Positions 1 to 4,530 of a stretch of 5,122 bases of DNA are shown one piece after another; the first letter of the stretch is position 1, and the number at the start of each line of letters is the position of its first letter. A program made the translations under genes and the position numbers. The stretch is from Candidatus Melainabacteria bacterium (GTDB lineage: Bacteria > Cyanobacteriota > Vampirovibrionia > 2-02-FULL-35-15), in NCBI GenBank assembly GCA_023250175.1, contig JAHFBD010000168.1:1-5122 (forward strand). Direction: 5' to 3'. Below the pieces are notes generated by a model, which did not search any database, was not told the origin of the DNA, and was given only the letters and a program-made list of their open reading frames with translations.

Positions 1-777
1 AGTAGCAGATGCTGCTACTTGTGCTTTTAAAATAGTGCTTTGATCTATTTCTTCAAACTCACTTAGTTTTCTAGCAGAAACTTCATTTATAAAAGTACTA
101 TCTGGATTAGTTATAACACTTCTATCAGATATAGTATTTCCTCCTATATCCTCAACAGAAACAACAGCTTGCTTATCTGATTTAACTTTACCTACAACTA
201 AAACAGGAGCTTTATAGTTAAATACATCAGTAGTTAATTCAAAAGTACTAGCAGTGATTATAGTTTTATACTTATCACTTTCAATTGAAGCAGGAGAAAC
301 AACAACTCCTGATTCTTTCTTAATATTAAATAAACTAACAACTAAAAAATTACCAGTTTTACCTGCAAGTTGTTTTTTTTGTATGCTTACATTTTCTGAC
401 GGAACAATAAACGCTTTTGTCAAATCAGTAGCACCTGATACTTTAATAGAAACATTCTCAAGGCGAGCTTTCTTTAACCCAGCTAAAACAGTTTTAGATA
501 AAGGACCAATATTGATTTCATCATTTTTTGGAATCAAAATACTTCCATAAACAGTATCTTCTCCACTATCACTAAAGACCTTCATTGCACGTGGTTGTTT
601 TGGTTTTGCAGGTGTTGTTGATTTCGTTGTAGTTGGTTTTTTAGATTGAGCATTATTAGGTGTGATTACATCGACAGGAGTTTTTTTTGTGTTCCCAACT
701 TGAGCAAAGCTATTTAAGTTTAAGCAAGACAAACAAAATAATAAACTTATTACTAATATATAAATTTGCCTTCTCAT
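1..777 (-). CDS. Secreted protein of unknown function (partial, C-terminus beyond window)
   Basis: An open frame of 259 codons reads from ATG at 777 to the left edge without a stop. The start is supported by an AGGAGA ribosome site seven bases upstream. Residues 1-25 form a signal peptide: MRRQ, a hydrophobic stretch (residues 5-19), then SFA before Q26, a plausible signal peptidase I site. Cysteines at 15 and 18 lack a good lipobox, so a lipoprotein is less likely. Residues 27-63 are a low-complexity linker rich in Thr, Lys, Pro and Gln. From about 66 on, the chain alternates hydrophobic and polar residues with many Val, Ser and Thr, suggesting beta-rich structure; no catalytic motif or known domain is recognisable. 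It is likely exported to the periplasm or cell surface. It is transcribed away from rnpB and the other genes, so the neighbours give no hint of its role. The frame is certain; the function is unknown. Confidence 0.85.
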   Translation of the reverse strand, partial: MRRQIYILVISLLFCLSCLNLNSFAQVGNTKKTPVDVITPNNAQSKKPTTTKSTTPAKPKQPRAMKVFSDSGEDTVYGSILIPKNDEINIGPLSKTVLAGLKKARLENVSIKVSGATDLTKAFIVPSENVSIQKKQLAGKTGNFLVVSLFNIKKESGVVVSPASIESDKYKTIITASTFELTTDVFNYKAPVLVVGKVKSDKQAVVSVEDIGGNTISDRSVITNPDSTFINEVSARKLSEFEEIDQSTILKAQVAASAT

Positions 778-784
778 TTTTTTA

Positions 785-790
785 TCTCCT
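785..790 (-). promoter_or_regulatory. Shine-Dalgarno site of the secreted-protein gene
   Basis: On the minus strand AGGAGA lies seven bases before the ATG at 777. It decides the start of this gene. It is the only strong ribosome site in the window, since the four plus-strand genes lack one. Confidence 0.85.
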
Positions 791-883
791 TAAAAAGTAA
801 TCACTAAAAGCAATAAACGCCCTTACTCAAACCTTACTAACAAAGACTTACCCACATTAGTGAAATTACTCACAAGGATTACG

Positions 884-889
884 TTTATA
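884..889 (-). promoter_or_regulatory. Possible -10 box for the secreted-protein gene
   Basis: The minus strand reads TATAAA here, which would give a leader of about 100 bases before the ATG at 777. I see no good -35 box at 16-18 bases; TTGTGA at 910-915 is spaced 20 bases away. Such hexamers are common by chance in AT-rich DNA, so this is a weak candidate. Confidence 0.2.
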
Positions 890-962
890 AGGGTTTACCA
901 CAAGGGATATCACAAATCTTTTTTATTTATTTTTCCAGTAATTTCAATCTGCTTGAACTAAG

Positions 963-1011
963 TTTTTACATCTTATGGATAGACCACTTTATGGTAATCA
1001 TCTTTTTACAT
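963..1011. repeat. Pair of TTTTTACAT units 40 bases apart
   Basis: TTTTTACAT occurs at 963-971 and again at 1003-1011. Each is followed a few bases later by GGATA and a CC-containing segment that can form a small hairpin (ACCA 983-986 with TGGT 992-995 after the first unit). This looks like a decayed local duplication, and GGATA also occurs in the 46-base repeat further on. Relationship to that repeat is inferred from short matches only. Confidence 0.35.
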
Positions 1012-1043
1012 ATCAAGTGGATAACCCCAAAGGTTGTTTATAT

Positions 1044-1064
1044 AAGTTCAGACAAGCTGAACTT
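1044..1064. repeat. ACAAG-loop hairpin, copy 1
   Basis: A perfect 8-base-pair stem (AAGTTCAG, 1044-1051, with CTGAACTT, 1057-1064) encloses the five-base loop ACAAG. Two other hairpins with the same loop but different stem bases are at 1090-1110 and 1773-1791. The stem is followed by a pyrimidine-rich TTCTCGC stretch rather than a T run, so it is not an obvious terminator. Confidence 0.7.
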
Positions 1065-1089
1065 TCTCGCTACCAAAACCTTTTATAAC

Positions 1090-1110
1090 AAGTTTAGACA
1101 AGCTAAACTT
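1090..1110. repeat. ACAAG-loop hairpin, copy 2
   Basis: A perfect 8-base-pair stem (AAGTTTAG, 1090-1097, with CTAAACTT, 1103-1110) encloses ACAAG. Compared with copy 1 a C-G pair has become T-A, a compensated change. It lies 12 bases before the 46-base repeat copy at 1123, the same order as hairpin copy 3 and the second 46-base copy downstream of rnpB. Confidence 0.7.
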
Positions 1111-1122
1111 TCCCGCTGCTAG

Positions 1123-1168
1123 TTCCTTTCACCTGATCGGATTGTGGTGGATAAACCATACAAATCCT
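1123..1168. repeat. 46-base repeat, copy 1 (upstream of rnpB)
   Basis: This block matches 1805-1850 at 45 of 46 positions, 682 bases away on the same strand. It begins TTCCTTTCACCTGATCGG and contains a bulged hairpin: GGATT (1139-1143) with AATCC (1163-1167), and GTGGT (1144-1148) with ACCAT (1155-1159), loop GGATAA. The single difference between copies (T1159 versus C1841) turns a G-T pair into G-C, so pairing is kept. It may be a small non-autonomous mobile repeat; no transposase or clear target duplication is visible. Confidence 0.8.
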
Positions 1169-1321
1169 CTCATCAAAAAACGTTTTTATTTGCAAGACTG
1201 CAGACAAAGCATAAACTGGTTTTGTCAGTTTAATCTTCAGGGTATGATAACTTTTCAAGGATGTAAATTTCCAATTTAGATTTACACATGTTTAGTTATA
1301 CACCCATGCCTCAGCGTAAGC

Positions 1322-1327
1322 TATAAT
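1322..1327 (+). promoter_or_regulatory. Promoter -10 box of rnpB
   Basis: A consensus TATAAT ends seven bases before G1335, the first base of the P1 helix of RNase P RNA, as expected if transcription begins at about 1334-1335. No good -35 hexamer is visible 16-18 bases upstream. Confidence 0.6.
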
Positions 1328-1333
1328 AACAAG

Positions 1334-1766
1334 CGAAGTTCCTCAAGCAGTTACGCCTATATTAGGTTATATGAGCTAGGACAAATAGGTAATAGATTAA
1401 TTTAATCACTTACTTCCTATCACATAAAACCTAAACTAGGTGAGGAAAGTCCGGGCACCATAGGGCTGGTTGCTTCGTAATGCGAAGTGCATGTGAGTGT
1501 GAGGAAAGTGCCACAGAAATGAAGACCGCCTTCATAGAATAATTTTTATTTTGTGAGGTAAGGATGCAACGGTGAGGTAAGAGCTCACCAACTTTGTGAG
1601 TGATTGCAAAGTTAGGTAAACCCCGCTAAAGGTGCAAGGCTACGGTATAAAATTGGAAAAGAGTGGCCCGCTCCCCAGTTTTGCCAAAACCGCTTGAGGG
1701 TATTGGTGACAATACTCCTAGATAGATGACTGCATAAACAGAACCCGGCTTATGAGGAGCTTCATT
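1334..1766 (+). ncRNA. rnpB: RNase P RNA, bacterial type A
   Basis: This is the catalytic RNA of ribonuclease P, which with the RnpA protein removes 5' leaders from tRNA precursors. Both ends are set by helix P1: GAAGTTCCTC (1335-1344) pairs along its length with GAGGAGCTTC (1754-1763). P2 pairs 1347-1352 with 1728-1733. The universal core blocks are present: GAGGAAAGTCCGGGC (1442-1456), whose P4 strand faces ACAGAACCCGGCTTAT (1738-1753); CCACAGAAA and ACCGCC (1511-1530); the hairpin with GGTAAGAG at 1571-1589; and GGTAAACCCC around 1615. A helix pairs 1590-1596 with 1607-1613, and P18 (1698-1705 with 1710-1717) carries a GTGA tetraloop. The GUGCCACAGAAA wording resembles cyanobacterial RNase P RNAs. 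A T run follows at 1765-1770, and the exact 3' end is uncertain by a few bases. Confidence 0.96.
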
Positions 1767-1772
1767 TTTTAT

Positions 1773-1791
1773 GCTCAAGACAAGCTTGAGC
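1773..1791. repeat. ACAAG-loop hairpin, copy 3
   Basis: A perfect 7-base-pair stem (GCTCAAG, 1773-1779, with CTTGAGC, 1785-1791) encloses the same ACAAG loop as copies 1 and 2, with several compensated stem changes. It starts three bases after the T run that ends rnpB, so it could shape the 3' end of that transcript. No T run follows the hairpin itself. Confidence 0.65.
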
Positions 1792-1804
1792 TTCCATCGG
1801 TCAA

Positions 1805-1850
1805 TTCCTTTCACCTGATCGGATTGTGGTGGATAAACCACACAAATCCT
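1805..1850. repeat. 46-base repeat, copy 2 (downstream of rnpB)
   Basis: Near-identical partner of 1123-1168 (one difference, C1841 for T1159). Here the inner stem GTGGT/ACCAC is fully Watson-Crick. Similarity continues past the core: positions 1832-1874 match the third, truncated copy at 2069-2111. Confidence 0.8.
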
Positions 1851-1929
1851 ACCTCTGATAAAACGGGTTTACAATTTATGTTATTGGAGTTCATCTCAAA
1901 AGTCTCTCGATGAAAAACAATATCTAGCA

Positions 1930-2035
1930 AAATGTGCTTACACAAGCAAAATCCATGCCTGAAGCGAAACGCTGGAAGCGCTAAGCGTACAAGTGAAGCG
2001 TAAGGTATGGATGAGCGTAAAGTGTAAGCACATTT
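1930..2035. repeat. Long interrupted palindrome with AGCG motifs
   Basis: The outer arms form a perfect 14-base-pair stem: AAATGTGCTTACAC (1930-1943) with GTGTAAGCACATTT (2022-2035). Inside it a 10-pair stem with one G-T joins ATCCATGCCT (1951-1960) to AGGTATGGAT (2003-2012). The 42-base tip has a small hairpin AGCG-AAA-CGCT (1963-1973) and repeated AGCG motifs at 1963, 1977, 1984, 1997 and 2014, three of them AGCGTA. ATATC at 1920-1924 and GATAT at 2041-2045 may extend the outer stem beyond an internal loop. It may be a palindromic mobile repeat or a structured RNA. The tip is richer in G and C than the surrounding DNA. Confidence 0.8.
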
Positions 2036-2068
2036 AATTTGATATCCTCAATTTATTAGCACATCCTA

Positions 2069-2111
2069 GATAAACCATACAAATCCTTCCTCTGATAAAA
2101 TGAGATTACAA
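2069..2111. repeat. Truncated third copy of the rnpB-flanking repeat
   Basis: Matches 1832-1874 at 38 of 43 positions, beginning GATAAACCATACAAATCC and continuing through CCTCTGATAAAA. It has lost the left arm (GGATTGTGGT) that completes the hairpin in the other copies. It ends 21 bases before the next start codon, so part of it is probably in the promoter or leader of that gene. Confidence 0.75.
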
Positions 2112-2132
2112 CCTGCATAAACATTAGCAACA

Positions 2133-2648
2133 ATGACAACAAAAATTATAAAGCGAATAATCAGAGCAGCTGGTCAACGACAAGCTGTTCTTGTAATAGG
2201 AAACTGGGACACAACACTAATACAAAGTTTAAGAGAGAATCAAAATAGTGTCACACAATCATCAGATTTATCCCATAACGAAAACTCTTTTACTAGAATA
2301 ATTATTAATTATAATGACCAAGTAGATAGTTTTTCCAATCCAGTACCATTTTTTAAAGATATAAGAAATTTATTATTACCAACAGGATTACTAATAGTTT
2401 CAGCAAACAGTGAACTTGGTTTCTTAGAAAAGATTTTAAACTCATTTAAGAAAAGCCATGTAACAGAAGAACCTGGAATAAAAAAAATAAAACCAAAACA
2501 ATTACAAAACAATATTCACGACAATGGTTTTTTAATAGATGGATATTATGGATATCCAGAAGGACATCTTCTAATGATTGCACAAATTCAAGATAAAGAA
2601 GTATCTACTTTGTTTACATCAGAGAAGCAGGAAACTATACAATATTAA
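2133..2648 (+). CDS. Small methyltransferase-like protein, possibly without full cofactor site
   Basis: A 171-residue soluble protein with no signal peptide or membrane segment. Its layout resembles a short class I SAM-dependent methyltransferase. A hydrophobic strand (AVLVIGNW, residues 18-25) stands where the glycine-rich motif I should be. IIINY (56-60) resembles the motif IV strand, LLLPTGLLIVSA (80-91) the usual strand after a 'leader-PGG' turn, and NGFLIDGYYGYPEGHLLMIA (131-150) the C-terminal hairpin. The GxGxG cofactor loop is missing and the first half is short, so it may be inactive or a divergent member. No Shine-Dalgarno site precedes ATG 2133; that start is chosen as the first ATG of the frame. 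The next gene starts four bases after its stop, suggesting co-transcription. The coding call is firm in context; the fold is an inference from pattern and the substrate is unknown. Confidence 0.75.
   Translation: MTTKIIKRIIRAAGQRQAVLVIGNWDTTLIQSLRENQNSVTQSSDLSHNENSFTRIIINYNDQVDSFSNPVPFFKDIRNLLLPTGLLIVSANSELGFLEKILNSFKKSHVTEEPGIKKIKPKQLQNNIHDNGFLIDGYYGYPEGHLLMIAQIQDKEVSTLFTSEKQETIQY
2638..2643 (+). promoter_or_regulatory. Possible -10 box in front of the amidase gene
   Basis: TACAAT lies nine bases before ATG 2653, inside the last codons of the preceding gene. It would give an almost leaderless transcript, like the better candidates before trpS and the transketolase gene. Weak on its own. Confidence 0.25.
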
Positions 2649-2652
2649 CAAT

Positions 2653-3486
2653 ATGAATAGTTTAAAAGTAGCCGTAATTCAAATGAAAAGCGGTGAAGAC
2701 AAAGAAAAAAATCTGATTCAAGCTAAAAAATTAATTCAAACTGCAATTAAAAAAAATATTGATTTCATAGCATTACCTGAAGTTTTTAATTATCGTGGAA
2801 ATATAAATGAAGCCAGTAAAATGGCAGAAATAATTCCAGGATATTCATCAAACTTTATTTCAGATCTTGCAAAAAAATATAATGTCTGGATATTGATTGG
2901 AAGTATGATGGAAAACAGAGGATCAGAAAATCAGAAAATTAGAAAATCAGGAAACAAGAAACCATTTAATACCTCAGTTCTTATAAATCCAAAAGGGGAA
3001 ATAGTAACAAAGTATAGAAAAATGCATCTTTTTGACATTAAGTTAAAAGGACAAGAGATTTTGGAATCAAGCAGAAACCAAGCAGGCAAAGAGCCTAAGC
3101 TTGTTAAAATAAAAAATATAAAAGTAGGACTTAGTATTTGTTATGATTTAAGATTTCCAGAACTTTATAGACATTACTCACAAATGGGAGCAAAAATACT
3201 TTGTATTCCATCATCATTTACTAAACCTACTGGAGAAGCTCATTGGCATACGCTCATTAAAGCAAGAGCAATAGAAAACTTATCTTATGTAATTGCACCA
3301 AATCAATCAGGAACTGGAACTAGTGGTATTAAAACCTATGGACATAGTTTAATAGTCGACCCATGGGGAAAAGTGTTAGCTGAAGGACCACCAGATAAAG
3401 AAGCTGTTGTTTTTGCTGAACTTGATTTTAGTTATTTAGATAAAATTAGAAGGAATTTGCCTGCTTTAGAACATAGAAAGCTTTAG
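2653..3486 (+). CDS. Nitrilase-superfamily amidase, Nit1-like (probable deaminated-glutathione or omega-amidase)
   Basis: A cytoplasmic carbon-nitrogen hydrolase of 277 residues, the usual length for the Nit1/Nit2 branch. The catalytic triad is visible: E43 in LPEVF, K123 in YRKMHLFD and nucleophile C163 in SICYDLRFPELYR. The blocks around AHWHTLIKARAIEN (197-210) and YGHSLIVDPWGKV (229-241) are typical of Nit1, whose known members hydrolyse deaminated glutathione, a side product of transaminases; 2-oxoglutaramate or other omega-amides are alternatives. I start it at ATG 2653 because MNSLKVAVIQM is the family's normal N-terminus. The frame stays open upstream to ATG 2578, but that would add 25 unusual residues and overlap the previous gene. 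No close ribosome site is present: CAGGAA at 2628-2633 is about 19 bases away. Residues 91-103 are a charged insertion encoded by a short DNA repeat. Confidence 0.92.
   Translation: MNSLKVAVIQMKSGEDKEKNLIQAKKLIQTAIKKNIDFIALPEVFNYRGNINEASKMAEIIPGYSSNFISDLAKKYNVWILIGSMMENRGSENQKIRKSGNKKPFNTSVLINPKGEIVTKYRKMHLFDIKLKGQEILESSRNQAGKEPKLVKIKNIKVGLSICYDLRFPELYRHYSQMGAKILCIPSSFTKPTGEAHWHTLIKARAIENLSYVIAPNQSGTGTSGIKTYGHSLIVDPWGKVLAEGPPDKEAVVFAELDFSYLDKIRRNLPALEHRKL
2925..2956. repeat. Short octamer repeat inside the amidase gene
   Basis: AGAAAATC, AGAAAATT, AGAAAATC and the diverged AGGAAACA follow head to tail. They encode most of a Lys/Asn/Gln/Ser-rich insertion (about residues 91-102) between GSMMEN and the conserved FNTSVLINPKGE block. 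It probably arose by slippage; three units equal 24 bases, which keeps the frame. Confidence 0.6.
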
Positions 3487-3492
3487 TATAAT
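3487..3492 (+). promoter_or_regulatory. Perfect -10 box just before trpS (possible leaderless start)
   Basis: TATAAT fills the start of the 12-base gap between the amidase stop and ATG 3499, ending six bases before the ATG. A transcript from it would begin at or within a base or two of the start codon. There is no Shine-Dalgarno site and no clear -35 box. Confidence 0.45.
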
Positions 3493-3498
3493 AAAACA

Positions 3499-4512
3499 AT
3501 GCAAAAAAAACGTTTACTCTCAGGAATCAGACCAACTGGAGCACTTCATGTGGGTCACTATTTGGGAGTCCTTCGTAACTGGGCAAAACTACAAGAAGAA
3601 CATGAGTGTTTTTATTTTATAGCTGACTGGCATACATTAACTACAAAATACAAAGACACTAATGAACTCCAAAACAATACAATAGAAGTAGCAAAAGACA
3701 TAATTGCAAGTGGAATTAATCCAAACAAAGCAACCTTATACATTCAATCAGCAGTACCAGAAGTAGCTGAGTTACACCTTTTACTAAGTATGATCACTTA
3801 TCAAAACTGGGTTGAAAGAGATCCGACCTTAAAAGATATGGTGAAACTCCTTGCAGAAGATGAAAATAAAGCAAAAGAAGAAGTTACTTATGGCTTACTT
3901 GGTTATCCGGTTTTAATGACTGCAGATATATTAAGTGTACTTGGTGAATATGTTCCCGTAGGAAGAGACCAAGTAGCACATCTTGAATTAACAAGAGACA
4001 TAGCAAGAAGATTTAACTATATTTATAAAACAGAGTTATTTCCTGAACCACAGCCATTACTAACTGAAACACCATCAGTACCTGGGATTGATGGAAGAAA
4101 AATGAGTAAATCTTTAAACAATGACATAAAAGTAATTGATAATGAAGAAATAACAATAAAAAAAGTTTTACAAATGATAACTGATCCTAAAAAAGCAAGA
4201 AAAAATGATGCGGGTTCACCAGAAGAATGTCAGGTAGCTTATAAGCATTATGAAATCTTTGCAGATAAAAGCACCCAAGAACTTGTAAGGAAAGAATGTA
4301 CAACAGGAGCTATAGGCTGTGTAGATTGTAAGAAAAGACTAGCTGAAATAATAAACAATTCATTATCCCAAATTAGAATAAAAAGAGAATTAATACCAAA
4401 AGATTCTGAAATCCTTGAAATATTAGATATTGGAAATGGGCATGCAAAAAAAATAGTAAAGCAAACATTAGATAAAGTTAAAGATGCAATGAAACTAAAA
4501 AAATGGAATTGA
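3499..4512 (+). CDS. trpS: Tryptophanyl-tRNA synthetase, iron-sulfur-cluster type
   Basis: Cytoplasmic class I aminoacyl-tRNA synthetase that joins tryptophan to tRNA-Trp using ATP. At 337 residues it has the normal bacterial TrpRS length. RPTGALHVGHYLG (11-23) carries the HIGH-type signature and GRKMSKSLNN (199-208) the KMSKS loop. FIADWH (40-45), YPVLMTADIL (136-145) and VGRDQ (154-158) are standard active-site and tryptophan-site blocks. The C-terminal part has cysteines 244, 267, 274 and 277, spaced C-x22-C-x6-C-x2-C. This is the spacing that binds a [4Fe-4S] cluster in Thermotoga maritima TrpRS, near the anticodon-recognition region; cluster binding here is inferred from that match. The gene starts 12 bases after the amidase stop, with no ribosome site but a TATAAT box directly in front. 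I see no T-box leader or trp-like attenuator upstream. Confidence 0.97.
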   Translation: MQKKRLLSGIRPTGALHVGHYLGVLRNWAKLQEEHECFYFIADWHTLTTKYKDTNELQNNTIEVAKDIIASGINPNKATLYIQSAVPEVAELHLLLSMITYQNWVERDPTLKDMVKLLAEDENKAKEEVTYGLLGYPVLMTADILSVLGEYVPVGRDQVAHLELTRDIARRFNYIYKTELFPEPQPLLTETPSVPGIDGRKMSKSLNNDIKVIDNEEITIKKVLQMITDPKKARKNDAGSPEECQVAYKHYEIFADKSTQELVRKECTTGAIGCVDCKKRLAEIINNSLSQIRIKRELIPKDSEILEILDIGNGHAKKIVKQTLDKVKDAMKLKKWN

Positions 4513-4517
4513 TAAGA

Positions 4518-4523
4518 TATACT
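4518..4523 (+). promoter_or_regulatory. -10 box just before the transketolase gene (possible leaderless start)
   Basis: TATACT lies in the 18-base gap after trpS and ends seven bases before ATG 4531, nearly the same geometry as before trpS. No Shine-Dalgarno site is present. The -35 region lies in the trpS 3' end and has no clear consensus. Confidence 0.4.
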
Positions 4524-4530
4524 TCTACTA

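Larger units (their letters stand above)
791..1321. other. Gene-free region with hairpin repeats between the secreted-protein gene and rnpB
   Basis: About 530 bases with no convincing reading frame on either strand. The part next to the secreted-protein gene is its probable leader. From about 960 on the DNA is a patchwork of small hairpins and repeats, listed separately: a 40-base-spaced pair of TTTTTACAT units, two ACAAG-loop hairpins, and the 46-base repeat copy. Between 1168 and 1321 I see only short possible hairpins: arms 1212-1218 with 1226-1232, and 1262-1268 with 1280-1286. No tRNA or known riboswitch is recognisable. Confidence 0.6.
1767..2132. other. Gene-free region with repeats between rnpB and the methyltransferase-like gene
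   Basis: About 365 bases without a supported gene. It holds hairpin copy 3, 46-base repeat copy 2, the long palindrome at 1930-2035 and the truncated repeat copy at 2069-2111. A short inverted pair TTCATC/GATGAA (1890-1895 with 1909-1914) lies in between. A promoter for the genes that follow should be near its right end; TAAAAT at 2096-2101, inside the truncated repeat, is a weak candidate. Confidence 0.6.

Noticed and set aside
254..550. 98-codon plus-strand open frame
   Set aside because: It lies wholly inside the minus-strand secreted-protein gene, which has a signal peptide and a strong ribosome site; this is the shadow of its other strand.
1044..1168. CRISPR array
   Set aside because: The repeated units are self-pairing hairpins of unequal spacing and only two or three copies, with no regular spacers and no cas genes.
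1754..1791. Classical intrinsic terminator after rnpB
   Set aside because: The T run at 1765-1770 follows the 3' arm of P1, whose partner is over 400 bases upstream, and the local hairpin at 1773-1791 comes after the T run and is followed by none. Termination may happen here, but the standard hairpin-plus-T layout is absent.
1626..1841. 71-codon minus-strand open frame
   Set aside because: It runs antisense across the conserved 3' part of RNase P RNA and into the 46-base repeat; no ribosome site and no protein-like pattern.
2309..2512. 67-codon minus-strand open frame
   Set aside because: Antisense to the methyltransferase-like gene, without a start signal.
2578..2652. Longer start for the amidase gene
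   Set aside because: It would add 25 residues unlike any nitrilase N-terminus and overlap the previous gene by 71 bases; ATG 2653 gives the normal family start.
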